Source: a candidate division FCPU426 bacterium (GTDB taxonomy: Bacteria; Oederibacteriota; Muellerivitia; Muellerivitales; DAHXKG01). Taken from it: a DNA stretch of 64,000 bases. A program made the translations under genes and the position numbers. The stretch is from assembly GCA_027366525.1 (NCBI GenBank), contig DAHXKG010000002.1, positions 186,001 through 250,000 of the forward strand, given 5' to 3'. Shown here in pieces: positions 16,632-25,196 of this stretch. Positions within the stretch are counted from its first letter, which is position 1; each line of letters starts with the position of its first letter. The notes under the pieces were generated by a model that made no database searches, was not told where the DNA came from, and worked only from the letters and a program-made list of their open reading frames with translations.

Positions 16632-17312
16632 ATGTCAAACTGGAAAATAAGCGTTCAAAAAGATAAAAATAATTTTGAGAGCTTTAAAAATTGGGCAAAG
16701 TTGCACCAAGAATTTATTGCGATCTTAATAATCGTAATTCTTATCATCGGAATTGGATTACCCTATTATTTAAACTCTGTAGCAACAAACAATAAAAAAT
16801 CAATGGCCATGCTAAATATGGGTATCTATTACTTAAATGCTCCCGTAGGCCCTCAAAGTGCATTCAAAACCGAGGTTGAAAAATATCAAGAGTGTTCAAC
16901 TTTTTTTAATAAAGTCAAAAATCTTTATCCTGGAACCCAAGCCTATAATATAGCTTATTATTATCTTGGTAAATGTGATTTGTTTTTACAAAATTATATG
17001 TTAGCAAGTAAATATTTCAAATTAGCTTATAAAAAACTAAAAAATACTCCGTTAGGTCAAGAAGCTTTTATTGGAGTAGGGATGTGTTATATTTCACAAT
17101 CTCAATGGAATCCAGCAATTTTGATATTTGAAAAATATTTAAAAATTTATCCTAACGGATTTTTACGCGAAGAAGCTCGGTTTAATTTGGCTAAAATTGA
17201 TAAGTTGGTACATAATTTAGCCATGGCAAAAATAGAGCTTAAAAAAATTATCCATTCACATCCAAACTCAGATTGGGCCAAACAAGCAAGTTTTGAACTT
17301 CAAACGTTGTGA
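16632..17312 (+). CDS. Membrane-anchored TPR protein (YfgM/YbgF-like)
   Basis: A 226-residue protein with one N-terminal membrane helix (about residues 29-47, FIAILIIVILIIGIGLPYY) after a short cytoplasmic start, then TPR-like helical pairs to the end: YYYLGKCDLFLQNYMLASKY, IGVGMCYISQSQWNPAILIF, ARFNLAKIDKL. The layout is that of YfgM, which contributes to periplasmic chaperone networks, and of YbgF-like proteins. No specific partner is visible. Its stop codon abuts the stop of the convergent aminotransferase gene. It is the last + strand gene before the strand switch. Confidence 0.75.
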   Translation: MSNWKISVQKDKNNFESFKNWAKLHQEFIAILIIVILIIGIGLPYYLNSVATNNKKSMAMLNMGIYYLNAPVGPQSAFKTEVEKYQECSTFFNKVKNLYPGTQAYNIAYYYLGKCDLFLQNYMLASKYFKLAYKKLKNTPLGQEAFIGVGMCYISQSQWNPAILIFEKYLKIYPNGFLREEARFNLAKIDKLVHNLAMAKIELKKIIHSHPNSDWAKQASFELQTL

Positions 17313-18506
17313 TCAAAGTAATTCATATAATAAGCTAGTAAGTAGGCTTATTGCTTTATCAAATTGATCCTCCTGAATTAAAAGGCTGAATACTAAAAAA
17401 TTTCCAGAAAAAAAATTATAAAAATCCCCCGGATGTATTAATATCTTGTGTTTTTGGTATAACTCCCAACATATTTTTACATCAAAATAAGGCTGCATGC
17501 CGTGAATTTCAATTATTCCATACCAGCCGCCTTGCGGATCCAAAATTGAAATTTTTTTTTCCTGTGCTAAGTTCAACAATATTTTTTTTAACCGCTGATA
17601 ATTATTGTTAGTCCTTATTGAAACTTCATCTTGAAATTTATTAGCAACTGTTAACAGCTTTGGTAAATGAATTTGAATTGGAATATTTACAGAAAGGAAC
17701 GTGTCAGCAATAAACTCCAATCGAATTTTTGCTTGATCAACTAATTCTCTTGGACCTTCAAGGATAATCCAAGAAATTTTCAACTGAGGAAGTCCACATA
17801 GTTTTGATAATCCACCTAAACGAAAAATTAAAGTGTTTTTCGATGAAAAATAGTTCGGTTTCACTCCACGTGCATATTCATAAAAAACTTCATCAATAAT
17901 TATTGGGATATTTTTGTTAGCTGTCGTAAAAATTTTTTCAAGTTCTACAAACTCATCGTAGTTTAAGTAATTTCCAGTTGGATTATTTGGTGAAACATAA
18001 ATCAGACCTTTAATGTCATTAGAAAGCAATAGCTGTGTGAAATAATCTAAATCAATTTTCCAACCTTGATTTGGATCTAATTTATAAAAAACAGGAATGT
18101 TTGATTCTAGTTGTAATAAATATTCTAATAATGGATAAGAAGGAATTGGAACCATAAATTTGTCCATCGGATTGGCTAACAGCTTAAAAATAAATGAATA
18201 TGCTTCACTCGTACCTGAAGTAAAAAAAATATTTTCAGCTTGGGTTATTCTTCCTTGATGGGTTAAATAATTTGCAAGACTTTCACGGGCAATTTTGTTT
18301 CCTTGGGGGTTAGGATGATACGGAAAAATATTTGAAAAATTAAAATCTTTTAAATTGAAATAGGAATAGCTTTTAAAATCACATTTTGTGGGATTGGATT
18401 CAGTTAAGTCAATCTGGGGGAGTCCGCTTTTATCGACAAGATCTCCAAGAAAGTTTGGTGTAAAATCATCAGGTAATCGATTGGAAAACATTCTCTTTAA
18501 TTTCAA
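17313..18506 (-). CDS. Pyridoxal-phosphate-dependent class I/II aminotransferase
   Basis: A 397-residue fold type I aminotransferase. Motifs in order: TESNPTKCDF (substrate-binding N-terminus), FTSGTSEAYSFIF (phosphate cup), VPIPSYPLLEYLL, YVSPNNPTGNYL, IIIDEVFYEYARG, and GGLSKLCGLPQLKISWI with the Schiff-base lysine. The pattern is that of the alanine/aspartate aminotransferase family. The exact amino-acid substrate cannot be deduced. It is the first gene of the minus-strand half and converges with the YfgM-like gene with no spacer. Confidence 0.9.
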   Translation of the reverse strand: MKLKRMFSNRLPDDFTPNFLGDLVDKSGLPQIDLTESNPTKCDFKSYSYFNLKDFNFSNIFPYHPNPQGNKIARESLANYLTHQGRITQAENIFFTSGTSEAYSFIFKLLANPMDKFMVPIPSYPLLEYLLQLESNIPVFYKLDPNQGWKIDLDYFTQLLLSNDIKGLIYVSPNNPTGNYLNYDEFVELEKIFTTANKNIPIIIDEVFYEYARGVKPNYFSSKNTLIFRLGGLSKLCGLPQLKISWIILEGPRELVDQAKIRLEFIADTFLSVNIPIQIHLPKLLTVANKFQDEVSIRTNNNYQRLKKILLNLAQEKKISILDPQGGWYGIIEIHGMQPYFDVKICWELYQKHKILIHPGDFYNFFSGNFLVFSLLIQEDQFDKAISLLTSLLYELL

Positions 18507-18585
18507 TAAGTTAATTTATTTAATTATATTATATTTTTAAAAAAATATATGAAAAACAATAACTTAGAGTGGACTTTTTAAAAAC

Positions 18586-19611
18586 TTAATGTTTTAGATT
18601 GTGATTTCTATATAGTTCTAGAACTTCAGTAATTGTTGATTTTTTATCTAAATTTAAATTAACAACTTTAGCTTGAAATCCGCTCCCAAAAGCCTTTTCA
18701 TACGCATTGAGTTTGCTTTGTTGGGCAATTTTCACATAATTCTCACTTACAGAAATACTTGAATGCCCCATTAAATCCCGGATTTCATAAGCGCTTGCTC
18801 CAGATTCTGCTAAAATACTTCCAAACGTGTGTCTTAAAACATGTACTGTAAGTTCTTTAGAATTCTCTAATTTGGCCCAATTGGCAGCCTGCTTTACGTT
18901 TAATTCTAAAAAATGTGGATGAATTGGCTTTTCCCGACTCCTAGGACTTGGAAAAAGGAATATGCTTTGAGAAGCTCTTGAATTTTCTAATGCACGATAT
19001 AATAAGCTTTTTAATCCACTTGTAATCGGTAAAATCCTTTCTTTATTACCTTTACCTGTAACTAAAATATAGTTTTGGCTTAAATTAATATTTTGAATAC
19101 GTAATTTCGAAATTTCAGACACACGTAAGCCACACTCATACCCCAATAAAACAGTTAACGTAATATTTAATTCGTCTATAGTTTCGGTGCGTAACGAACT
19201 TAAAAGGGAGGTACGATCCGTTAAAGAAAGTGGGCGAGGATTTTTTTGTGGTGAATTCATTGCTAGATAATGAAAAACAGCCGTTGGATCCTGAGAAATT
19301 TGTTGAGTGGCAGCCAAATATCGATAAAACGAGCGTAGAGATGCTAAAATTCTTTTAATTGAACGCGTTGAATACTTCATGCGTAATTTTCCAGAAGGAG
19401 TACTACCAGATTGATTTAAAAAACTAATAAATTCAGTTAATTGATGAGAATTAACCTCCAATGGAGTTTTAATGTTTTCACGATCAAGGAAAAACTTAAA
19501 AACACGAAGATCTTGTTGATAATTCGATATCGTATGAATTGAGTTAAAAAGTTTTAAAAAATCACCATACGGTTTGATCAAACTTAAATTATCCGGCCTT
19601 GTAAATGACAT
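18586..19611 (-). CDS. Xer-type tyrosine recombinase
   Basis: A 341-residue site-specific recombinase. The N-terminal SAM-like core-binding domain (about residues 12-110) precedes the catalytic domain with the full active-site set: Arg163 (CGLRVSEI), Lys187 (VTGKGNKER), His257 and Arg260 (HVLRHTFG), His283 (LMGHSS) and the nucleophile Tyr292 (SENYVKI). It is about 40 residues longer than typical XerC/XerD, nearer in length to the single-recombinase type XerS. Xer proteins resolve chromosome dimers at dif. A dif-like inverted repeat lies 29 bases upstream of the start codon. No phage genes are nearby, which argues against a phage integrase. Confidence 0.9.
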   Translation of the reverse strand: MSFTRPDNLSLIKPYGDFLKLFNSIHTISNYQQDLRVFKFFLDRENIKTPLEVNSHQLTEFISFLNQSGSTPSGKLRMKYSTRSIKRILASLRSFYRYLAATQQISQDPTAVFHYLAMNSPQKNPRPLSLTDRTSLLSSLRTETIDELNITLTVLLGYECGLRVSEISKLRIQNINLSQNYILVTGKGNKERILPITSGLKSLLYRALENSRASQSIFLFPSPRSREKPIHPHFLELNVKQAANWAKLENSKELTVHVLRHTFGSILAESGASAYEIRDLMGHSSISVSENYVKIAQQSKLNAYEKAFGSGFQAKVVNLNLDKKSTITEVLELYRNHNLKH

Positions 19612-19639
19612 GGTTGACCTAATTTTATAGTTTCATGCT

Positions 19640-19673
19640 TTAAACTTCTATAACTGTAATTATAGAAGTTTAA
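19640..19673. promoter_or_regulatory. dif-like recombination site (perfect inverted repeat)
   Basis: Two perfect 14-bp arms, TTAAACTTCTATAA (19640-19653) and TTATAGAAGTTTAA (19660-19673), flank the 6-bp centre CTGTAA. The inner 28 bp (19643-19670) has the canonical dif architecture of 11-bp arm, 6-bp centre and 11-bp arm, and the inner arm ends ATAA/TTAT match the conserved part of bacterial dif sites. It lies just upstream of the Xer gene and close to the switch of gene orientation. There is no T tract on either side, so a terminator is unlikely. An operator for the recombinase gene is the main alternative. Confidence 0.65.
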
Positions 19674-19726
19674 TTTGGGTTTGTAAAGGTTTTAAAAATA
19701 GATTTAAAATAATTGAAATTTCAAAT

Positions 19727-20539
19727 CTAATAGGCTTTTTTTGAAAGTTTTTTTTCAGCTAAATAGGTAGAACCTTTGTAGAAATTCAAAAATTCTCTCA
19801 AAAGTAATTGAAAAATTTTAGGCTGTTCCAGTGGAATCAAATGACCAGCATGCGGAATAAACTCTAACCTAGATAATTTAATCCTTTTATGCATTTTTTG
19901 CATTATTTCAGGTTGCAGGACCTTATCTTCAGAACCTACTAATAATAGTGTTGGAATGCTAATTTTATTTAATAATGCTGTCCTTGAAGGTCGATTTGCC
20001 ATAGCTTTTTCACTGTAAATTATAGATTTAGTACTAGTTTTTTGAATCTTAGCTTTAATTTTTTGAACCATAAATTTTCTCTTATGTTGTGTTGTAACAC
20101 CAAGCAATAGTCTAGACAACGAATCAGCCAAAAAAGAAATGCCTTCTTTGGAAATTTTTTTAATAATTCCCTGACGATTTTCCTTATTAATTTTAGAATC
20201 ACCCTGTTCATGCGTTGATATCAACACCATTCCTGAAATTTGTCGTGAAATTAATTTAAAGATTTCGAAACTTAAATAGCCACCCATTGAAATTCCAACT
20301 AAAATATACTTACCATTATTAATTTCCTTAATAATTGGAACAATTTTTTCGGCCACACGAGGTAATGATTGAGCCCACGAATATAAAGGACTTTTCCCAA
20401 AACCTGGATAATCAATGAAAATATACTGGAAATTCTTAACCGGCTTCAATCCATCCCATATAAAGCTAGATAGAGGGAATGCATGCAAAAAAATGACTGG
20501 CTGCCCTTTGCCGATTATTTTTATGTGTAATGTTTTCAT
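19727..20539 (-). CDS. Alpha/beta-hydrolase
   Basis: A 270-residue protein of the alpha/beta-hydrolase fold. The oxyanion loop HAFPLSSFIWDGL follows strand 3, the nucleophile elbow is GISMGG (serine near residue 84), the acid is in LLVGSEDKVLQPE, and the catalytic histidine is in FIPHAGHLIPLEQP. The family includes esterases, lipases and peptidases, and the substrate cannot be told. It is the gene upstream of the dif-like site on the same strand as the recombinase. Confidence 0.85.
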   Translation of the reverse strand: MKTLHIKIIGKGQPVIFLHAFPLSSFIWDGLKPVKNFQYIFIDYPGFGKSPLYSWAQSLPRVAEKIVPIIKEINNGKYILVGISMGGYLSFEIFKLISRQISGMVLISTHEQGDSKINKENRQGIIKKISKEGISFLADSLSRLLLGVTTQHKRKFMVQKIKAKIQKTSTKSIIYSEKAMANRPSRTALLNKISIPTLLLVGSEDKVLQPEIMQKMHKRIKLSRLEFIPHAGHLIPLEQPKIFQLLLREFLNFYKGSTYLAEKKLSKKAY

Positions 20540-20588
20540 AATTTATTATAAAAATATTAAAGTATTTCATTATATTTATCAATATGAT

Positions 20589-21833
20589 TCAAAACTCGAC
20601 CTCTAAATTAACCAAATATGATAAATTTTTATAAGAATTACTTGATAAATATATATCTAAGTTCTTAATTTCATTTGAATAACCTACCGAATTTACAAGC
20701 AAGGTATCAATGGGTGAAAATGCGTTTCCTTCATTTAATCGTGAGAATGTATAATCCCCTTGTGAATTAGTTAAGCAAACTATTAAATCAGCAAAATTCA
20801 ACTTGCTTTTTATCTCGAAAAAAAAACTAGTTTGTGGCATTTGAGCTTTTGAAAGCAGTAATCCATTGCCACCAGTAAAACTATTGTCCAAAGTTAACCC
20901 TAAGGGGCTTTGAATTTCAAAAATAATTTTTTTAAATAAAAAATCATTTACTACTGGAATCATTTTTTTGAAATTTAAGCCATATGTTATTACACTTGAA
21001 TTAACCCAATGTGATGTATCTTGCGATCCATATTCGACATCGAATGAGAATTGCTTTGTTAAATTAAAATTAATTGCAGATGAAATATTCCAATGGCCAC
21101 TCATTATTGAATATGCATAAAATTGATTTATGGATTTTCCAAAATTAACTCTTAGAATTGATGATTTATTAATTAAATTTACTCTGATTTGACCTAAAAA
21201 GTAATCTTGTACTCCATTTTCATTGACATAAATATTTTTGAAAACACTTGGAAAATAAAAAAAAGAAATGGAACTTGATAAAGTTTCCATTCTTTTGTAA
21301 TTCGTGATCCCCATTTTAAAATTTACTGGAATGGTTATCTGAAGTCCGTCTAGATGTCGAATCCCCATGGTACTATAATCTCCAAAAAAACACGATGGGC
21401 TTAAAATGTCCCCAATATCCAGTCTTCCAATTGATAAACTTATCCACGCGTTGTTATATGATAATTGTTCACTAATAACATTAAAGAAATCAATTGAAGA
21501 AGAACTTGAAAAATTTTTTTCAAGTTCAAATTGACCAGAAATATTTAGACTGGAGCTTGAAATCCATTTTTCAAATTTAACAATTAAAGTAGAATCAATT
21601 TGAGAACCCAGTTCCGAATTTATATCATTAAAACTCAATGCATAATTAACTTTTAATGGATTTTGAAATCCTGGAAAATTATTGTCCGACAAATTAATTT
21701 CAGGTAAAATACCACAATTATCTTTTGAATTTTTTATTTTTTGTGCCCATACAACATGATTCAATACAAAAAAAAAGAAATAATAAAATAAGATATTTTT
21801 TTTAATTTTCTTTAATAAGAGGCATTTAAGCAT
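20589..21833 (-). CDS. Exported outer-membrane beta-barrel-like protein
   Basis: A 414-residue protein with a long hydrophobic signal peptide ending VVWAQ (about residues 13-30). The rest consists of alternating short strands rich in Ser, Asn, Phe and Tyr (for example SLNISGQFELEKNF, NNAWISLSIGRLDIGD) and ends LVNLEVEF, with the terminal phenylalanine typical of outer-membrane barrels. I recognise no family. Its start lies 22 bases inside the upstream lipoprotein gene, so the two are probably translated together and may form a surface pair. Confidence 0.6.
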   Translation of the reverse strand: MLKCLLLKKIKKNILFYYFFFFVLNHVVWAQKIKNSKDNCGILPEINLSDNNFPGFQNPLKVNYALSFNDINSELGSQIDSTLIVKFEKWISSSSLNISGQFELEKNFSSSSSIDFFNVISEQLSYNNAWISLSIGRLDIGDILSPSCFFGDYSTMGIRHLDGLQITIPVNFKMGITNYKRMETLSSSISFFYFPSVFKNIYVNENGVQDYFLGQIRVNLINKSSILRVNFGKSINQFYAYSIMSGHWNISSAINFNLTKQFSFDVEYGSQDTSHWVNSSVITYGLNFKKMIPVVNDFLFKKIIFEIQSPLGLTLDNSFTGGNGLLLSKAQMPQTSFFFEIKSKLNFADLIVCLTNSQGDYTFSRLNEGNAFSPIDTLLVNSVGYSNEIKNLDIYLSSNSYKNLSYLVNLEVEF

Positions 21834-22918
21834 ATTGTCGACCCGTTAAGTGCTAAGGCAACGGTATTTGAGGGTTTTGTTGGCGATGAATTCAACGTAC
21901 AAATAAGCAATGGACTCCACCCGGTATAAAAAGTTACATTGTACGTTCCACAAGATAAATTAATTGATCCTCCCCCTGTTTGTATATTTGAAATATTCCC
22001 ATAAGGTGTTTCCAAATAATCAGATGAACAACTACCTCCAGACCACTGAATATTCACGGATACATTTGATGAACAAGCATTTTGGGCACTAATTTTTAAT
22101 GTGCCTGACAAAATTAATTGAATTCCAGAAGAACATGTATAAAATCCATTGGTTAAACTAGTAGATTGCCATGTCACGCTGACTGTGGAATTAAAATCTT
22201 TGACGATGCTAGGCAAAATACTTTCTGTGCGATAATTTGATGTATTTGAAACTGAATCAATTGCAAATATTGTAACTGAAACACTTGGATCATCTACACA
22301 TTGCTGTCCACTAACGGTGACATATGCATTGGAATCATTATTTATGCCCATCGTGGTTGGAGCTGCTGTTGCCTTCCAATTTGTTGCGAGTGTTGGAATA
22401 TATAGATGTACTGGAACTAATAAGTTTCCAGGCTGAACATATAAAATTTTATAAACAAAAACTCCACCACTAGTTCCTGTATATGACAGGATACTTGGTG
22501 GCGTTACTACAATCGATGTAGGGGCCGTTGAAAATTGCAATAATTGATTGTTTTCGGTAACAGCAAAATTGGCTACGCTGGGTGCATATAATGGATTAGG
22601 AGTTAGTGCTGCAATAACAGTCCAATTCCCCATTTGAAGTTCGCCACTATTTGGAATAAATTGACAAAATCCAGTGTTATTAATTTCTCGAACCATCGTT
22701 GCACTATCATCCGGAGGTATGAAATTTAATGACATTCCATTAATATTTGAAAAAGATGCATTATTTGGATCAACAATTTGCACATTAATATCTCCATCTT
22801 TTATAGGCTGCAAATTTTTAGGGATTTCATTTAATAACGGTAATGAAATTTGAGCGTTCTTGCATCCTGCATTCACGATCAAGAAAAACAAAATGATAAT
22901 AATTAATTTTTTATACAT
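21812..22918 (-). CDS. Predicted surface lipoprotein, cysteine-containing beta protein
   Basis: A 368-residue protein with a lipoprotein signal: hydrophobic LIIIILFFLIV followed by NAGC, so the lipidated cysteine is near residue 19. The mature part is Thr/Ser/Asn-rich with beta character and no recognised domain. The C-terminal 150 residues hold several cysteines (in QQCVDDP, FYTCSSG, QNACSSN, GGSCSSD, NLSCGTY, LICTLN, TICLN), which could form disulfides outside the cytoplasm. It overlaps the barrel gene by 22 bases. The function is unknown. Confidence 0.6.
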   Translation of the reverse strand: MYKKLIIIILFFLIVNAGCKNAQISLPLLNEIPKNLQPIKDGDINVQIVDPNNASFSNINGMSLNFIPPDDSATMVREINNTGFCQFIPNSGELQMGNWTVIAALTPNPLYAPSVANFAVTENNQLLQFSTAPTSIVVTPPSILSYTGTSGGVFVYKILYVQPGNLLVPVHLYIPTLATNWKATAAPTTMGINNDSNAYVTVSGQQCVDDPSVSVTIFAIDSVSNTSNYRTESILPSIVKDFNSTVSVTWQSTSLTNGFYTCSSGIQLILSGTLKISAQNACSSNVSVNIQWSGGSCSSDYLETPYGNISNIQTGGGSINLSCGTYNVTFYTGWSPLLICTLNSSPTKPSNTVALALNGSTICLNASY

Positions 22919-23495
22919 ACTTTCTCAATAATTAAATTTTTTACTATTTTTACTCCATACAAGCGATTAACATTACAAAAATATTTATTTTTATTTGTAA
23001 AAGAAAAAATTTGTGCAGGAAAAATATATTTTTAAAAAAACAAAAGTTTTTTTTGTTGTGATAACTTGCTAAGTTTAATAAAAATATTTATATCAGACAC
23101 TTTTAATGCCAATTTAAATTGATCAAATAAGTTTAAAATAAATGATTCATTACTGAATGAAACAATACTATTTTCATTTTGGAGATTTAGAAAATTTTTG
23201 AATTTATCAGAAGATGTCAATCGCAAAACCAGAACATCATTTCATTGAACGACCATAAAAATTTAATAATCATTTATTATTTTTTAAGCTTATACCTTTG
23301 TCACAATTGATTCTTAAGATGGCCTTTGAATTAAAGATATATCGCCCTATTTGCACTCAATTTAAAAACAATAAATATTCGTTATATAACGCAGTCTGAC
23401 AGATTTTTAAATCATCGATAAAATTCTAAATAATTATTGATCTATTTTTTTATACCGATAATAATATCAGCTATGCATTTAATATTGAGAAATAT
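22919..23495. other. 577-base intergenic region between divergent genes
   Basis: Very AT-rich. It must hold the promoters of the lipoprotein operon (leftward) and the glutaredoxin (rightward). I see no convincing -35/-10 pair. A TTGATC at 23437-23442 with TAATAA at 23459-23464 (16-base spacing) is the best candidate for the glutaredoxin. A minus-strand open frame at 23032-23226 (TTG start, 64 codons, no recognisable motif) is probably chance or a gene remnant. No tRNA, hairpin terminator or repeat array was found. Confidence 0.5.
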
Positions 23496-23735
23496 GTGAA
23501 AAACAAACTTATTATATACACAACTTCTTGGTGCGGTGACTGCTTTCAATTAAAAAAATTCTTAAATGAAAACAATATTCTTTATGATGAAAAAAACATT
23601 GAAGAAAATGAAGAGGATTTTAAAACTATGTTGTCATATACCAATGGCAAGCGAATTATCCCAACCGTAAATATCAATGGAACCATTTTGATCAATCCTA
23701 AACCCACGGAATTAAAAAACCTTTTAAATCAATGA
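23496..23735 (+). CDS. Glutaredoxin-like thiol oxidoreductase
   Basis: A 79-residue thioredoxin-fold protein. The redox motif Cys13-Gly-Asp-Cys16 sits in YTTSWCGDCFQLKKFL, and the cis-proline loop follows in RIIPTVNINGT. CGDC motifs occur in NrdH/mycoredoxin-like glutaredoxins. The start is GTG at 23496. It is one of only two + strand genes right of 17.3 kb, is transcribed alone, and converges with the gene at 23742 with six bases between the stops. Confidence 0.82.
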   Translation: MKNKLIIYTTSWCGDCFQLKKFLNENNILYDEKNIEENEEDFKTMLSYTNGKRIIPTVNINGTILINPKPTELKNLLNQ

Positions 23736-23741
23736 GTTAAC

Positions 23742-24353
23742 TTAGCTTGGTGTTACCGTCGGTGTCGGAGTAGCCGTAGGTGGATGAAGATGATTTAAAA
23801 TTCTTTGCCACAAGGATGGTCCTGGCGTAGGTGTAACCGTACATGTCGGAGTTGGAGTAAGTGGAAGACGAAAATCTAATAATTTTTTACGATTGTTCCC
23901 ACCATTCTGAAAAGTCTCAATGACATCAACTAAAATTGCATATTCTGAATCCGGTAAATTATAAAATTTCCCATATACTGTAATTCCCTCTTTGGGTTTT
24001 AACTTTCTTAATTGATGAAGGTGACCCATCGCGGAATTAAACATTAAAATTGGAAAATAATAACGAAGGCCACGAATTGAATTTTTGAGAACCATTTGAA
24101 TAAAATTGAAATTTTCTGCATCCATATGAAAGACTTTTAGTCGTTCAATATATTTAAAGGGTTGTTCCCAATGGTATGAATGAAAATAGGCATTAAATTG
24201 TATGGAAGTTCCATGAGGAATTTTTTCATAATTTCGATTGAGTAATGGAAGTGGAAATATCGCATAATCATCTACATATATTTTGGGTGGCATTGTTTGG
24301 GCTGATACGAATCCCGATAAAGCTAATAGCATAACGCAGAAAAAATATTTCAT
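23742..24353 (-). CDS. Exported protein with Thr-Pro-rich C-terminal tail
   Basis: A 203-residue protein with a signal peptide (about residues 4-18, FFCVMLLALSGFVSA). The globular part (about 20-168) is unrecognised. The last 35 residues contain two Thr-Pro runs, LTPTPTCTVTPTPGP and ATPTPTVTP, of the kind used as extended, often cell-wall or surface-exposed linkers. The tail at the very end suggests a spacer whose following domain has been lost, or a surface-attachment tail. It overlaps the next upstream gene by ATGA. Confidence 0.55.
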   Translation of the reverse strand: MKYFFCVMLLALSGFVSAQTMPPKIYVDDYAIFPLPLLNRNYEKIPHGTSIQFNAYFHSYHWEQPFKYIERLKVFHMDAENFNFIQMVLKNSIRGLRYYFPILMFNSAMGHLHQLRKLKPKEGITVYGKFYNLPDSEYAILVDVIETFQNGGNNRKKLLDFRLPLTPTPTCTVTPTPGPSLWQRILNHLHPPTATPTPTVTPS

Positions 24354-25036
24354 TGTTGATCCTCTACCTTCAGATAAGTTAATTGAAAATCACTCTGATT
24401 TGTTTTCCTCGTTTTATTCTTTTCTTTTTCCAAAAAATATTTTAAATCATTGGGGCAGATCAATTGTGGATAAATATCAAGTATTGTTTTAGCTGACAAT
24501 TTTAAGTCATTACGAATAATGCTCAATATTTCATTGCATTCATCAATCGAAAATGAATACTGGGGTGAATTTAAAAAATTTTGATCTTTTTCAAGTTGAA
24601 TAATTGAAAGACATCGATAAACAATTGTATAACACTTCTCAAAACGACGAAAATAGACATATTCACAATTTTCTTCTAATTGATTACTAGATATTGCCGG
24701 TGCAACAGATAAAAAATGAGAGCCGTTATTAATTGCTAATTCAAGCCATTGTTCATGTTGTGAAATTAATTGTCCAGAAGTAATTTGAGATGGTGGAACG
24801 AGAATATTATAAATCGAATAAAAAATATTTTCCGAGTTTTGATTCTCTTTCGAATACATTTCTCGCATTTTTTTTGAAAGCAAAATCATTGATTCAACAG
24901 AAAGTGGATTGGAAAGAAGAAATAACTCCTTTGCATCACAAACACCACATTTAAATAAGAATAACTGCATTTTGGAGTTTTTTAAAATATCCGAAGTTAA
25001 TGTCGGTTCATTTTTAATTTTAGTATGTAATAACAT
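24350..25036 (-). CDS. Hypothetical protein
   Basis: A 228-residue protein with no signal peptide and no family that I recognise. It has a CGVC pair near residues 31-34, mostly alpha-helical character, and is rich in Leu, Ser, Glu and Lys, so it is probably cytoplasmic. It is the first gene of a two-gene unit with the exported Thr-Pro-tail protein (ATGA overlap). GGAG lies just upstream of the start and a perfect TATAAT at 25068-25073 lies a further 30 bases upstream. Confidence 0.5.
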   Translation of the reverse strand: MLLHTKIKNEPTLTSDILKNSKMQLFLFKCGVCDAKELFLLSNPLSVESMILLSKKMREMYSKENQNSENIFYSIYNILVPPSQITSGQLISQHEQWLELAINNGSHFLSVAPAISSNQLEENCEYVYFRRFEKCYTIVYRCLSIIQLEKDQNFLNSPQYSFSIDECNEILSIIRNDLKLSAKTILDIYPQLICPNDLKYFLEKEKNKTRKTNQSDFQLTYLKVEDQQ

Positions 25037-25067
25037 AAGGAACTCCAGATTTAAAATGATAGACGAT

Positions 25068-25073
25068 ATTATA
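25068..25073 (-). promoter_or_regulatory. Candidate -10 box for the 24350-25036 unit
   Basis: On the minus strand the bases read TATAAT, preceded directly by TG, about 32 bases before the start codon at 25036. No good -35 box lies 16-18 bases upstream, so this is a weak call based on the -10 box and position. Confidence 0.35.
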
Positions 25074-25196
25074 CATGATTGTTAATAATAACATACATAT
25101 TATAATCGTTTTCATTCTCTGTATTTTCAACGTTAAAACATCCAGCCTAAAACTAAATTGTGATATAAAAATTTGAAATACCCATTCTTGATTCAA

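Noticed and set aside
18586-19611. The tyrosine recombinase as a phage or integrative-element integrase
   Set aside because: No other mobile-element genes, direct repeats or tRNA attachment site lie beside it; the catalytic spacing and context are Xer-like.
19614-19640. TTGACC at 19614 as a rightward promoter
   Set aside because: No -10 box at 16-18 bases and no rightward gene follows.
19640-19673. The perfect inverted repeat read as a transcription terminator for the alpha/beta-hydrolase gene
   Set aside because: No T tract follows on either strand, the stem is AT-rich and weak, and the 6-base centre and position next to a Xer gene fit dif better.
23032-23226. A 64-codon minus-strand open frame in the longest intergenic region
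   Set aside because: TTG start, no ribosome binding site, no recognisable motif and low-complexity composition; chance or a decayed gene.
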